A stretch of 64,000 nt of DNA from an uncultured bacterium (GCA_943788935.1 CALSSE010000017.1:420001-484000); one strand, 5' to 3'. Numbered from the stretch's first letter, positions 42,007-51,168 are shown. Made by a program: numbers and translations. Notes: a model not told the origin generated them from the letters alone.

Positions 42007-43539
42007 ATGCTCATCGATATGGCGAGTGATTCGCCTCGAGAGGGACAGATATTTCGTACCCAAGTCTGCGTCATTGGTGGCGGGGCAGCGGGACTTACGA
42101 TCACTCGAGAGCTCGCGAAAGCGGGTGTTTCAGTGATCACTCTTGAAGGGGGAGGCCTGAAGGAGAGTAAGCGTTCTCAAGAGATCTATCGAGGAGAAAA
42201 CTTGGGGCGCAAGTACTTTCGCCTTCATCGATCTCGACGACGATACTTAGGTGGGTCTACTAATTGTTGGGCGGGCTTGTGCGCGCCTCTTCGCCCCAGT
42301 GATTTTGAGCGACGTCCATGGATCCCTCATAGCGGCTGGCCGATAGGGATTGATGAGGTTGGACCTTATTACGAGCGCGCTGGAGAGCTCCTGAAGATTG
42401 GTCCCTTTCACTCTCAGCTTGATCAGCCGCTGCCAGTGGGTCAATGGATGAAGGGCTCAGGATTGAAGTTGGAGGGTTTTGAGTCTGTATTTTTTCAGAT
42501 GAGCCCACCAGTGCGCCTCGGTAAGCTGTGGCGAGAGGAGCTAAAGGCCCTAAAGGAGGCGAGGGTGATGATTAACGCCAACGTGACTCATCTTCAGCTG
42601 GAGTCAAGCGCTGAGGCGATGGCATCGGTTACTTGTAAGGTCTTTGATGGCCCTCAGTTTAAGGTCGAGGCCCAACAGTTTGTCTTAGCGTGTGGTGGTA
42701 TCGAGAACCCTCGTATGCTCCTCAATGCCCGCGATGTCATGACTCAAGGGATAGGCAATCAACGAGACCTAGTAGGACGATACTTTATGGAGCATCCCCA
42801 CATTGATCGCGAGAGTTTGTGGCTCCCGGGAGGGGCTACACCGTCGCTGAATCATTACCGTCGGCAGAAGCGCTCTAAGAAGAGAGGTCGTATGTGGCCT
42901 TATATACGACCAAGCGTAGAGAGCCTTCAGCGAGAAGAGCTCCTCGATTTCTCTCTGGTGTTGTTTCGAAGAAAGAATATTGAACGGGAGGAGAAGAAAC
43001 ACCCGCTCTTAAGAGTTGTGTGGGAGAGCAGTGAGCATCTACATGATCCCACGAAGGCTCCTAAAACCCCCCGCGCTTATACCTTTGGTAACCCAATGGA
43101 GCAGGCGCCGAACCCCGACTCACGAGTTGCGCTCAATGAGAGTGGAGAGCGTGATGAGCTTGGTTTACTCACTTCAACCCTTACTTGGCGACTCTCTTCC
43201 TTAGAGAAGCGAACTCTCCGACGAGCTCACGAGATGTTAGCAGAATCCCTCGCGGGTCAAGACTATGGACGAATGAGAGTCACTCCGACCCATAATCTTG
43301 ATACTTTTCCACGGCAGACTAAGGGTGGCTATCATCATATGGGGACGACTCGGATGGGCATTGATGAGCGAACTGGGGTCGTTGATGGAGAAGGTAAGGT
43401 GTTTGGGGTCAATAATCTATTTATCGCCGGATCTTCAGTCTTTGCCACTAGCGGTTCCGCGAACCCAACACTCACGATTATCGCCCTTGCATTACGCTTA
43501 GCTGAGCACTTGAAGAGCCTAAGCAGAGGTCAGAAATGA
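42007..43539 (+). CDS. GMC-family FAD-dependent oxidoreductase
   Basis: A 510-residue flavoprotein. The ADP-binding Gly motif is 'VIGGGAAGLTITREL' with G24-x-G26-x-x-G29. 'YLGGSTNCWAG' is the second FAD motif, and 'GGYHHMGTTRMG' plus 'SANPTLTIIALALRLAEHL' form the C-terminal active-site region, with paired His at the first. It should oxidise an alcohol or sugar. It closely resembles the large subunits of membrane sugar dehydrogenases that pass electrons to the respiratory chain through a small partner, encoded here by the overlapping next gene. AGGAG lies six bases upstream of the ATG. No signal of its own, so export would be by piggy-back. Confidence 0.85.
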   Translation: MLIDMASDSPREGQIFRTQVCVIGGGAAGLTITRELAKAGVSVITLEGGGLKESKRSQEIYRGENLGRKYFRLHRSRRRYLGGSTNCWAGLCAPLRPSDFERRPWIPHSGWPIGIDEVGPYYERAGELLKIGPFHSQLDQPLPVGQWMKGSGLKLEGFESVFFQMSPPVRLGKLWREELKALKEARVMINANVTHLQLESSAEAMASVTCKVFDGPQFKVEAQQFVLACGGIENPRMLLNARDVMTQGIGNQRDLVGRYFMEHPHIDRESLWLPGGATPSLNHYRRQKRSKKRGRMWPYIRPSVESLQREELLDFSLVLFRRKNIEREEKKHPLLRVVWESSEHLHDPTKAPKTPRAYTFGNPMEQAPNPDSRVALNESGERDELGLLTSTLTWRLSSLEKRTLRRAHEMLAESLAGQDYGRMRVTPTHNLDTFPRQTKGGYHHMGTTRMGIDERTGVVDGEGKVFGVNNLFIAGSSVFATSGSANPTLTIIALALRLAEHLKSLSRGQK

Positions 43540-43988
43540 ACAGTGAGGCACGCTTGGAATTAATAGACACTAAAGGGCTTGATCGTCGGATCTTACTCAA
43601 GGGGATCGCTACTTTTTTAGGGTATCCTCTACTCTCGACGATCAATGGTTGTACACCCTCCAAGAGCGCTCTCCCGGAGAGGCTCTCTGCTCAAACTGTA
43701 GGCATCGAGGGGGTACAGAAGCTATGGAAGCCTCCACCATCGGTTATAGAGCTTGGCAGGGAGGTGATAAATAATCACCAAGTGACCCCTGATATCCAAG
43801 CCCTCCTTAAAGCGTTATCCGAGTCTTCAAAAAGACAGAAGAGAACGCCCGTCGAGCTCGCCGAAGCGATTAGACGTCTCCACCACAAAGCCGCGAAAAC
43901 GGGGTCTTGGGTAGAGATCAAGGGCTGGCGGCTCACTACGGTAGAAGCGGCCGCTTACGCGCTATCTAGCTTTACTCTAGTCAACTGA
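43536..43988 (+). CDS. Small partner subunit of the GMC oxidoreductase
   Basis: A 150-residue protein whose ATG overlaps the oxidoreductase stop (ATGA). Residues 16-39 show 'DRRILLKG', a twin-arginine-like motif, then a hydrophobic stretch and NGC with C39, suggesting Tat export and possibly lipid anchoring. The remainder is helical and basic. In sugar dehydrogenases the small subunit (gluconate 2-dehydrogenase subunit 3 type) has this signal and carries the flavin subunit across the membrane. The position and signal support that role; sequence similarity to the family is weak by eye. Confidence 0.6.
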   Translation: MNSEARLELIDTKGLDRRILLKGIATFLGYPLLSTINGCTPSKSALPERLSAQTVGIEGVQKLWKPPPSVIELGREVINNHQVTPDIQALLKALSESSKRQKRTPVELAEAIRRLHHKAAKTGSWVEIKGWRLTTVEAAAYALSSFTLVN

Positions 43989-44019
43989 AGACTAGAAGTG
44001 AGCTTAGACTACGCTCAAA

Positions 44020-44292
44020 TTATCTGCGGAAACCTCCTGAGCGAGGGCGCTCTTGCGCTTCGCTTACCTTGATCGCGCGACCGTCGAGCTCTTTGCCGTC
44101 CATGTTCGCGACAGCGTCGTCAGCAGCAGCGCCGTCAGCAAAAGTGACGAAGCCAAAACCACGAGAACGACCAGTTTCGCGCTCGAGGATGACTTTGGCC
44201 TCAGTGACCTCACCGAAATTAGAGAAAGCCTCTTGTAGAGAGGCGTCATTGGTCGCCCAAGCGAGTCCACCAATAAATAGTTTCTTTGACAT
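44020..44292 (-). CDS. RRM-domain RNA-binding protein
   Basis: A 90-residue protein that is almost entirely one RNA recognition motif: RNP2 LFIGGL (5-10) and RNP1 RGFGFVTF (44-51), ending in a short Arg/Gly tail (RPRSGGFRR). Such proteins bind single-stranded RNA and are often cold-induced. The frame opens at GTG 44304, but the ATG at 44292 gives the standard MSKKLFIGGL. Two hairpins lie in its leader. It converges on the oxidoreductase partner gene with only 31 bases between. Confidence 0.92.
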   Translation of the reverse strand: MSKKLFIGGLAWATNDASLQEAFSNFGEVTEAKVILERETGRSRGFGFVTFADGAAADDAVANMDGKELDGRAIKVSEAQERPRSGGFRR

Positions 44293-44591
44293 AATGATTC
44301 TCACATATGCCCCACCTTAAAACGTAGTGAGGGCACGAAAGTCAGACCGAATGGGGTCTGTTCCATCATCTACACCACAGATGTGTAGACGCACCCTGCA
44401 TAAACCATGAAAAAGAGTCTGTGGGAAGCTAAATTTTAGAAAGTTGTCATTTTTTTTCATGACTCGCCCTTATCAACTGCTCGATATGACCAATAAATAC
44501 GCCAAGTATGAATCTTCATTAAAGGATCATTGATCTGTATATTAAGCCTGTTATGTTTGGTTTAGCGCTCACTCTGTAAAGAGATCTGATA
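44293..44591. other. Leader of the RRM gene and divergent spacer
   Basis: This 299-base region holds two clear hairpins, CAGACC/GGTCTG (44343-44360) and CTACAC/GTGTAG (44370-44388), which would lie in the 5' leader of the RRM mRNA. A T8 run at about 44451-44458 lies between short inverted repeats GTCAT/ATGAC. No gene seen. Structured leaders are common in cold-regulated RNA-binding protein genes. Confidence 0.45.
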
Positions 44592-46889
44592 TTGACTTGT
44601 GTGTATCTACTAGAGACAGCGCATTACTTTCCCCTAAATGAATCTCGGAAGACTAGCAGAGCTCTTGGAGCTGCAGGTGAGAGCGAAGCAGAGAGCAGAG
44701 AGCAGAGAGCAGAGAGCATGTTGCATGAGTCACGAGGAGACCACTCTCCCAAGGTCGCGCTCACAGATCGAGCTCGTTTGAGCTCACTGAGGTTTGGTCT
44801 TAAGGCTTTAAATAGACTAGCGCGCTGGATATCCAAGAGAGATGATCTGTCTCCTCACCTCATTAGAGGTCGATGTGGAGAGCATCATTATTTGATGAGT
44901 GACTCGGTCTCTCATCCAGCGCCTATGATGGGTTTGAGCTTCGCGAAGCTCTTTGAGGCGAGCGCTCGCCATATCAGCAGACGAGCTGAATGTCTCGAGA
45001 TTGGCGCTGGTGCAGGAATATGGACACTCTCATGTTTACAGCGGGGAGCGGTCGTCACTGCGAGTGATCTACCGGGGGTAGACCTTAGCGGTTTGGAGGA
45101 GAGCGCTCGTCGAGTCCATCGAGAGGTTGATATCAGAGAGGGTGACCTCTTTGAGTCGGTGCGAGGACGACGGTTCGATCATATCTTCTTTAATCCACCT
45201 TTTCATCTTGAAGAGGCCCGAGATGAGAGAGAACAGGCTTATTTCGGTGGGGCAGGTGGTGAAGTCGTGAGGCGGTATTTAACCGACCTCAGTTCATATC
45301 TTAGTGAAGAGGGGATTGGATGGTTGATCTTACCTGAGCGAGAGTGGACGCTCTATCAAGACACTCTCTCTTTATGGAAGCAACAGAGAGTTGAGAGTCT
45401 TTGGTTACCGCTCCTAGGCAGAGTGTCACTCTGGGCGCTCACACCTCTCAATCGATGTACTCCTTCGTTACAGAGGAGGTCTATGAACCCGGTCAGCGAG
45501 TGTTTTCTTAGCCTCTCTCAAGCGATGAATACCCACTCATGCGAAGTGTTAACGCTCGCTGGTCAGATCGATGAGTTGAGACTCAACGCTGCCTTGGAGA
45601 CCACAGTCGCTCATCAACTCCTCACTCGATCGGTTTTGATCCAACATCGATTAGGATCTCGTGATACGCCATTCGGTGGTTATTCTTGGTACAGTCAACA
45701 TCCCACACCTTCGCCTAACTTAAAGGTTGAAGAGCTCTCAACAGAGGAAGAAGAAGAGCTTTCTATGTCGCTCAATGAGTCGGGGGAGTGGAGAGATCGA
45801 ATACCGACTCTTATCCTTGATAGGGTGTGGGATCGAGCGCCGCTCAATCCCTTAGAGCGAGTTCCTTTTGAGTTTCGCTTATTACGTGGTCGCTCTATGA
45901 GCCTGATCTTGATCATCGCTCCTCATCTCTGTACAGACGCCTTCGCGGGGACTCTCTTGCTGAATCACATCGCTGCTGCATACGCTCAAGGAGACACTGA
46001 TAATGAGTCAACGTACGAGAACTTAAGTCTTCTTACAAACGATCATATTGAGCCCGATCCTTTAGAAACCGCTCGCTCTGTAGGGGAGAAGTCGTCGAGC
46101 CCTTGGCCGAATGTCTCTCGATTCTTAAGAGGAGTCCGAGGGATCATCGCTGATCTCTTACTTCCTGGGGGGGGCGTACCGGTCTTGAAAACTCATGGTC
46201 TGCTGAGAGGGAAGACTCGACTCTTGATCAAGAGGATCTCTGCTCCAGAGCTTAAGGCGGTTATCGAGGGAGCGAGAGCGCGAGGTGTTAAGGCCCACAC
46301 CTTATTCACCTGGGGGTTCGCGAGAGCTCTTGATCAATGGTCTATAAAGTTCGGAGTTGATCGGAAGAGTCATCTCCGGATCGCTGATCTCTGCACTTTG
46401 CGACCCTTCCTTCATGAAGATTACATGAATGAGATTGATCTCCTCGTTCAACCTTACACTCATACCATTCGTCAAGATTGGAGCGAAGAGGAGGCTCTAC
46501 AACAGATCTCAGCATCGCTCTCTCTACAGAAGCGAGAGGGGGCGCTGAATGATCTCGCGCGGAGTAAAATATATAGATTGTTTCCTCGTATTCTCCCTCT
46601 CTCATGGGTCATGGGGTTCACCTTTCGATGTCTATTCAAGACTAATGTGACGACCACTAACCCTGGACCTGCGCTTCTTCGCTTTAGCGATTTTGGGGAA
46701 GCGGAAGTCTTAGAGTTTATCAATTTCCCTCAGATCGCTCCTCCAGCAGAATTGGGCCTCATTTACACAACGTATCGTGGGGAGCTTCGTCTGATCACCC
46801 TCTACGATGAGAGTCGATGGGAAGAAGGACCACTGCGCGAGCTCGTAGAAGGTCTATGGAGAGAGGTCCTCACTCTAGGGCGAGTCTAG
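44592..46889 (+). CDS. Fusion of SAM-dependent methyltransferase and condensation-like acyltransferase domain
   Basis: A protein of up to 765 residues. Residues about 90-300 are a class I methyltransferase: 'CLEIGAGAGIWTLSCL' (SAM motif I), 'TASDLPGVDL' (motif II) and 'FFNPPFHLEEA' (motif IV NPPF, as in N-methyltransferases acting on amide or base nitrogen). Residues about 320-760 resemble an NRPS condensation/acyltransferase fold. In place of the HHxxxDG motif it reads 'APHLCTDAFAG', keeping one His and the Asp. 'HTLFTWGFARAL' and 'DLCTLRPFLHEDYMNE' match later condensation motifs. The TTG at 44592 is weak. ATG 44718, after a 7-bp repeat, is a good alternative. It may make a methylated, acylated small molecule or lipid; the product is unknown. 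Confidence 0.7.
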   Translation: MTCVYLLETAHYFPLNESRKTSRALGAAGESEAESREQRAESMLHESRGDHSPKVALTDRARLSSLRFGLKALNRLARWISKRDDLSPHLIRGRCGEHHYLMSDSVSHPAPMMGLSFAKLFEASARHISRRAECLEIGAGAGIWTLSCLQRGAVVTASDLPGVDLSGLEESARRVHREVDIREGDLFESVRGRRFDHIFFNPPFHLEEARDEREQAYFGGAGGEVVRRYLTDLSSYLSEEGIGWLILPEREWTLYQDTLSLWKQQRVESLWLPLLGRVSLWALTPLNRCTPSLQRRSMNPVSECFLSLSQAMNTHSCEVLTLAGQIDELRLNAALETTVAHQLLTRSVLIQHRLGSRDTPFGGYSWYSQHPTPSPNLKVEELSTEEEEELSMSLNESGEWRDRIPTLILDRVWDRAPLNPLERVPFEFRLLRGRSMSLILIIAPHLCTDAFAGTLLLNHIAAAYAQGDTDNESTYENLSLLTNDHIEPDPLETARSVGEKSSSPWPNVSRFLRGVRGIIADLLLPGGGVPVLKTHGLLRGKTRLLIKRISAPELKAVIEGARARGVKAHTLFTWGFARALDQWSIKFGVDRKSHLRIADLCTLRPFLHEDYMNEIDLLVQPYTHTIRQDWSEEEALQQISASLSLQKREGALNDLARSKIYRLFPRILPLSWVMGFTFRCLFKTNVTTTNPGPALLRFSDFGEAEVLEFINFPQIAPPAELGLIYTTYRGELRLITLYDESRWEEGPLRELVEGLWREVLTLGRV
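44688..44715 (+). repeat. 7-bp tandem repeat, 4 copies
   Basis: Four copies of gcagaga end two bases before ATG 44718. They lie either in the N-terminal codons or in the leader of the methyltransferase fusion gene. A 7-bp step would shift the frame from the upstream TTG or alter spacing before the ATG. Confidence 0.85.
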
Positions 46890-46970
46890 CGGTGGCGAGA
46901 CTGATCTTCGTTAGCTCTTGGTCAGGTCTTAGTCAGGGCTTAGTCAGGTCATTACTTGGCCGAGAGCCGC

Positions 46971-47831
46971 TCAATATAAGAGCTGAGCTAGCCAACTCTC
47001 TTGAGCGATTCGCGGGAGAAGAGGGAGCGCGAGAGCGTCTCTCATCTGCTGTCGAGCGATCTCATAGGCGCGCGGTCCATGCTCGAGTCGATGTGGCCCA
47101 CACCGGGGGAGATCTCTTAAGCAGAGAGCGACTTGATGACTACGATCGGGTATGTGAGTGAGACCGAGGGCGTTTCGCCATCGAGATCGACTAGCGAGAT
47201 GGTGATAGAAGACCCTCTCTCCATTCGAGATGCCTAAGGTACCGGAGCGGTCAGTGATCCCACCATCAAGATAAGGTGCACCATTGATCCATTTCGGTTG
47301 AAATAGGCCGGGGAAGGTACAAGAAGCGCGGATCGCCGGAGCGAGGGGTCCTTGATTAAAGACGACCCCACGGCATTTATAAATATTGAAGGCGGTCACC
47401 GAGAGCGGATATCTAGTCTCTTCGAAACGCTCGCAACCGAGGAGCTCTTCAAGTCGTTGGTCAAAGAGACTACCTTTGAGGAGACCCATGCCGAGACCGG
47501 GATCCCAGAAGTCAGCGCGATCAAGATCTACTAAGGCCTCTCTAAGTGTCGTCGCAGAAACTCCACTCGCCCATAAACCGCTCACTAGCGCTCCAGCGCT
47601 ACTCCCATATAGACGTTTGGGGGTGAGACCCTCTTCCTCAAGTATGCTAATGACTCCAGCGTGTGCGAAGAAGCCAAAGAAACCAGAAGAGAGGCAGAGA
47701 GAGAAGGGCTCAAGTTTGAGCCAATCTCCCAGAGTCAGCGTCTCTAGTGATTCCTGTCTTGATGAGAGAGAGGCTGATGAAGCGGGACTTGAGGCGGGAG
47801 GTGAGTGAACCAGAGACATATGAGAAAGCAT
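46971..47831 (-). CDS. Patatin-like phospholipase
   Basis: A 286-residue Ser-Asp dyad hydrolase. The oxyanion-hole Gly region is 'SSGFFGFFAHAG' near 48-59, the nucleophile is S78 in GSSAG, and the partner Asp is D189 in 'YLDGG'. Patatins deacylate phospholipids; some are secreted effectors, but this one lacks an evident signal peptide. It is the last gene of the nfu-apaG-patatin run with 12-base gaps. The Ser/Ala-rich first 30 residues are probably disordered. Convergent with the methyltransferase fusion, 81 bases apart. Confidence 0.85.
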   Translation of the reverse strand: MLSHMSLVHSPPASSPASSASLSSRQESLETLTLGDWLKLEPFSLCLSSGFFGFFAHAGVISILEEEGLTPKRLYGSSAGALVSGLWASGVSATTLREALVDLDRADFWDPGLGMGLLKGSLFDQRLEELLGCERFEETRYPLSVTAFNIYKCRGVVFNQGPLAPAIRASCTFPGLFQPKWINGAPYLDGGITDRSGTLGISNGERVFYHHLASRSRWRNALGLTHIPDRSHQVALCLRDLPRCGPHRLEHGPRAYEIARQQMRDALALPLLPRIAQESWLAQLLY

Positions 47832-47843
47832 ATGAGACGGCGC

Positions 47844-48260
47844 TCAATTAACCGCTTCAGGGACGATGAGATTGAACAGCCCTACTTCTACTTTGAAGCG
47901 ATCACCGATGGAGTCCATCATTCCATAGTGTCCACTCATGGTGCCAAACGACGTAGGAAGTGGGCAGAAACTATGATAAGTATGAGACTGGCCAGGGGCT
48001 AAACGAGGAGTCTCTCCGATGACACCGGGTCCTTGTATCTCTTCAGCTTGACCATAGGCATCGGTGATCACCCAATGTCGATCGAGTAGCTGTACGGTCT
48101 TCTCACTCTCATTACTGATCTTCACCACATAGATAAAAATATAGTGGTTTTCTTCAGGTTTAGAATGACGTCGAAGGTACATACTCTCTACATTAACGCG
48201 GACCCCTGCGGTGACCGCTTCTGAATAGCCTCGCGTCATGGTGTGGGCGCTTGGATGCAT
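47844..48260 (-). CDS. apaG: ApaG domain protein
   Basis: A 138-residue ApaG protein, an Fn3-like beta-sandwich. Family landmarks are 'YIFIYVVKISNESEKTVQLLDRHWVITDAYG' over residues about 40-70, 'GPGVIGETPRLAPGQSHTYHSFCPL' and 'GTMSGHYGM'. Its exact role is unsettled; it has been linked to divalent cation homeostasis and diadenosine polyphosphates. An ATG at 48239 (MTRGYSEAV) is an alternative start. Twelve bases from each neighbour, in one operon with nfu and the patatin. Confidence 0.92.
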   Translation of the reverse strand: MHPSAHTMTRGYSEAVTAGVRVNVESMYLRRHSKPEENHYIFIYVVKISNESEKTVQLLDRHWVITDAYGQAEEIQGPGVIGETPRLAPGQSHTYHSFCPLPTSFGTMSGHYGMMDSIGDRFKVEVGLFNLIVPEAVN

Positions 48261-48272
48261 TTGCTCAACCTG

Positions 48273-48533
48273 TTAGCCTAGATAGTAGGGAGTTAGTCCT
48301 GCTTCGTGATCGGTCACATCGATGACCTCTTTGATTTTAGGGAAGGCGTTAAATACAGCTTGCTCAACGCCTCCCTTGAGCGTCGCCTTCGATGATGAGC
48401 AGCCCTGACAGCCCCCAGTCATAGTAATGTAGACGATTTTATTCGCGTAATCGATGACGTTGATCTTACCTCCATGAGAGGCCACAGAAGGATTGACCTG
48501 ATCATCGAGTAGCTTTTGAATTTTTTGTCGCAT
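48273..48533 (-). CDS. NifU C-terminal-type Fe-S cluster scaffold
   Basis: An 86-residue stand-alone Nfu domain. The cluster-binding motif is C42-x-x-C45 in 'GGCQGCSSSKATL'. A dimer would hold one 4Fe-4S cluster and pass it to target proteins. The N-terminal part ('LLDDQVNPSVASHGGKINV') and 'GVEQAVFNAFPKIKEVIDVTDH' are typical of the family. First gene of the nfu-apaG-patatin operon; divergent from leuS with 220 bases between. Confidence 0.92.
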   Translation of the reverse strand: MRQKIQKLLDDQVNPSVASHGGKINVIDYANKIVYITMTGGCQGCSSSKATLKGGVEQAVFNAFPKIKEVIDVTDHEAGLTPYYLG

Positions 48534-48753
48534 GATTACTCGTTCCTAAGTTTTTCGATCAACTTGCCTTCAAACAGATGAATCGTCAAGTCAACATCGA
48601 TCCTATTTTCTGATCTCTTGCCTGTTGTAGATATAGAGGCTGAGAGTGAGAGTGAGGTTGCGCTCTGTCTCATTTCAAGTATATGTGGCTATCCTAAACG
48701 ACTAATTACTGAAGCACCTGTTCCGATAGGATGCTCACTCTACAGGAGGACCG
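48534..48753. other. Divergent intergenic region before leuS
   Basis: This 220-base gap holds the promoters of nfu (leftward) and leuS (rightward). A 'gagagtgagagtgagg' repeat lies near 48640-48660. AGGAGG at about 48744-48749 serves leuS. No T-box or other recognisable leader structure was seen. Confidence 0.4.
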
Positions 48754-51168
48754 ATGAGCGCTTATAATCCAGCTGAGATAGAGCCAAAGTGGCAAAAGTT
48801 TTGGGAAGATGAGCAGACCTTTCGAGCTGAGATAGACCACGGCAAAGAGAAGTTCTACTGCTTAGATATGTTTCCATACCCCTCCGGCGCTGGTCTACAT
48901 GTGGGTCACCCTGAAGGGTATACGGCCACTGATATTATTTGTCGCTATAAAAGAGCGCGCGGTTTCAATGTCCTTCATCCCATGGGGTGGGATGCTTTTG
49001 GTTTACCCGCTGAGCAGTATGCCCTTCAGACGGGTACTCACCCGACGATCACAACCAAGCAGAACGTAGATAATTTCCGAAGGCAGATTAAATCCTTGGG
49101 GTTCAGCTATGATTGGAACAGAGAGGTCGATACCACCGATCCTAAGTATTATCGTTGGACACAGTGGATCTTCTCTCAATTGTACAAAAAAGGGCTCGCT
49201 TATATCGCAGAGGTGCCGGTTAATTGGTGCCCAGCTCTAGGAACAGTCTTAGCGAATGAAGAGGTCATCAATGGGCTCAGCGAGCGAGGTGGACACCCCG
49301 TTGAGCGTAAGCCTATGCGACAGTGGATGCTCAAGATCACTGAGTATGCTGATCGCCTCCTCGAAGATATTGAGGATCTCGATTGGCCAGAAGGGATCAA
49401 GGAGATGCAGCGCAATTGGATCGGCCGGAGCTTTGGAGCTGAGGTTGATTTCGAGGTAAAGGGAACCGAAGAGGCATTAACCGTCTTTACCACGCGTCCC
49501 GATACGCTCTTCGGGGCGACTTACATGGTCGTCGCCCCGGAACACGCTGGTGTAGAGCGATGGACAACCGAATCCCAGCGCGGCGAAGTGATCTCTTATC
49601 GAGAGGCGGCGGCCCTCAAGAGTGACCTAGAACGTACCGAGCTCAGCAAAGAGAAAACGGGGGTCTTTACGGGGGCTTATGCGATTAACCCTGTGAATGG
49701 TCAAGCTGTCCCGATCTGGGTCAGCGATTATGTGCTCGCTACATATGGAACAGGCGCCATCATGTCGGTCCCCGCTCATGATGAGCGAGATTGGGCCTTC
49801 GCCAAGACATTTAACCTCCCGATCATTGAGGTCGTCAGCGGAGGGCAGGTTGAGGAAGAGGCCTATGTGGGAGAGGGAACGCTCGTCAACAGCGACCTCC
49901 TCAATGGCCTCGCGGTGCCTGAGGCAAAAGAGAAGATCATCGCCTGGTTAGAGGAGAGAGGGGTCGGTAAAGGAACGGTTAACTATCGTCTTCGTGATTG
50001 GCTCTTTAGCCGCCAGCGTTATTGGGGTGAGCCCTTCCCGATTATTCACGCTGAAGATGGAGAGTTAATCCTCCTCGATGATGAGCAACTCCCCTTGGCT
50101 CTCCCCGAGGTCGAGCGATACAGCCTCTCAGGGACAGGAGAGAGTCCATTAGCGACGATTGACGAGTGGGTTCAAGTCACCCTCCCCGATGGTCGAGAGG
50201 GACGTCGTGAGACGAATACAATGCCTCAATGGGCGGGCTCTTGTTGGTATTACCTTCGATACATCGATCCTCTCAATGATGAGGAGGCATGGTCGGCAGA
50301 AGCAGAGAAGTATTGGATGCCTGTTGACCTCTATGTCGGGGGGGCAGAGCACGCGGTTTTACACCTCCTCTATGCTAGATTCTGGCATAAAGTCCTCTTT
50401 GACTTAGGCTATGTGAGCAGCCCTGAGCCCTTCCATCGCCTGATCAATCAGGGGATGATCCTCGGTGAGGATAATAATAAGATGTCCAAGTCTCGTGGTA
50501 ATGTAGTCAACCCTGACGATATTGTCGCCTCCCATGGCGCCGACTCGATGCGTCTATACGAGATGTTTATGGGACCATTAGAGGCGGTAAAACCTTGGCA
50601 GACAAAAGGGGTTGAGGGAGTGAAGCGCTTTCTCGATCGTTATTGGCGTCTCTTTGTCGACCATCATACTGGGGAGATCAAGCTCAATGATGATGAGCTC
50701 GATAAGGAGACCACACGTCAGCTCCACCTCACCATTAAGAAGGTGACCGAAGACATTGATGGTGTTCGCCTTAACACCGCGATTGCCGCGATGATGGAGC
50801 TCACTAATCACTTAGTAAAGCATAAGGTGAGCTCTCGTGTTGCCCTCGCTCCGCTGACCCAGCTACTCGCTCCTTTCGCGCCTCATATCGCCGAAGAGGG
50901 ATGGTCTTTATTGGGTCATGAAGGAGGGATCTCTTATGTCTCATGGCCTAGCTATGATGAGTCGCTCCTCGTCGCCGACGAGATCGTGTACCCGGTGCAG
51001 GTAAACGGAAAGATGCGCGCTCAAATATCCCTCTCTGTGGATTCTACCAAGGAGGAAGCGCTCGCTGCTGCGAAAGCAGATCCCAAGGTTCAGAAACAGA
51101 TCGAGGGGAAGACCTTAGTGCGAGAGATCTTTGTCCCTAAGAGGATGATTAACCTCGTCGCGAAGTAA
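48754..51168 (+). CDS. leuS: Leucyl-tRNA synthetase
   Basis: An 804-residue class I synthetase of normal bacterial length. HIGH-type motif HVGH at 49-52 in 'PYPSGAGLHVGHPEGY'; KMSKS at 576-580. The editing (CP1) domain holds 'VFTTRPDTLFGATYMVVAPEH' and 'YGTGAIMSVPAHDERDWAFA', the threonine-rich and GTG/D-containing parts of the hydrolytic site. The anticodon-binding and C-terminal domains are complete. AGGAGG lies just upstream of the ATG. It appears monocistronic, followed by a repeat-bearing spacer. Confidence 0.98.
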   Translation: MSAYNPAEIEPKWQKFWEDEQTFRAEIDHGKEKFYCLDMFPYPSGAGLHVGHPEGYTATDIICRYKRARGFNVLHPMGWDAFGLPAEQYALQTGTHPTITTKQNVDNFRRQIKSLGFSYDWNREVDTTDPKYYRWTQWIFSQLYKKGLAYIAEVPVNWCPALGTVLANEEVINGLSERGGHPVERKPMRQWMLKITEYADRLLEDIEDLDWPEGIKEMQRNWIGRSFGAEVDFEVKGTEEALTVFTTRPDTLFGATYMVVAPEHAGVERWTTESQRGEVISYREAAALKSDLERTELSKEKTGVFTGAYAINPVNGQAVPIWVSDYVLATYGTGAIMSVPAHDERDWAFAKTFNLPIIEVVSGGQVEEEAYVGEGTLVNSDLLNGLAVPEAKEKIIAWLEERGVGKGTVNYRLRDWLFSRQRYWGEPFPIIHAEDGELILLDDEQLPLALPEVERYSLSGTGESPLATIDEWVQVTLPDGREGRRETNTMPQWAGSCWYYLRYIDPLNDEEAWSAEAEKYWMPVDLYVGGAEHAVLHLLYARFWHKVLFDLGYVSSPEPFHRLINQGMILGEDNNKMSKSRGNVVNPDDIVASHGADSMRLYEMFMGPLEAVKPWQTKGVEGVKRFLDRYWRLFVDHHTGEIKLNDDELDKETTRQLHLTIKKVTEDIDGVRLNTAIAAMMELTNHLVKHKVSSRVALAPLTQLLAPFAPHIAEEGWSLLGHEGGISYVSWPSYDESLLVADEIVYPVQVNGKMRAQISLSVDSTKEEALAAAKADPKVQKQIEGKTLVREIFVPKRMINLVAK

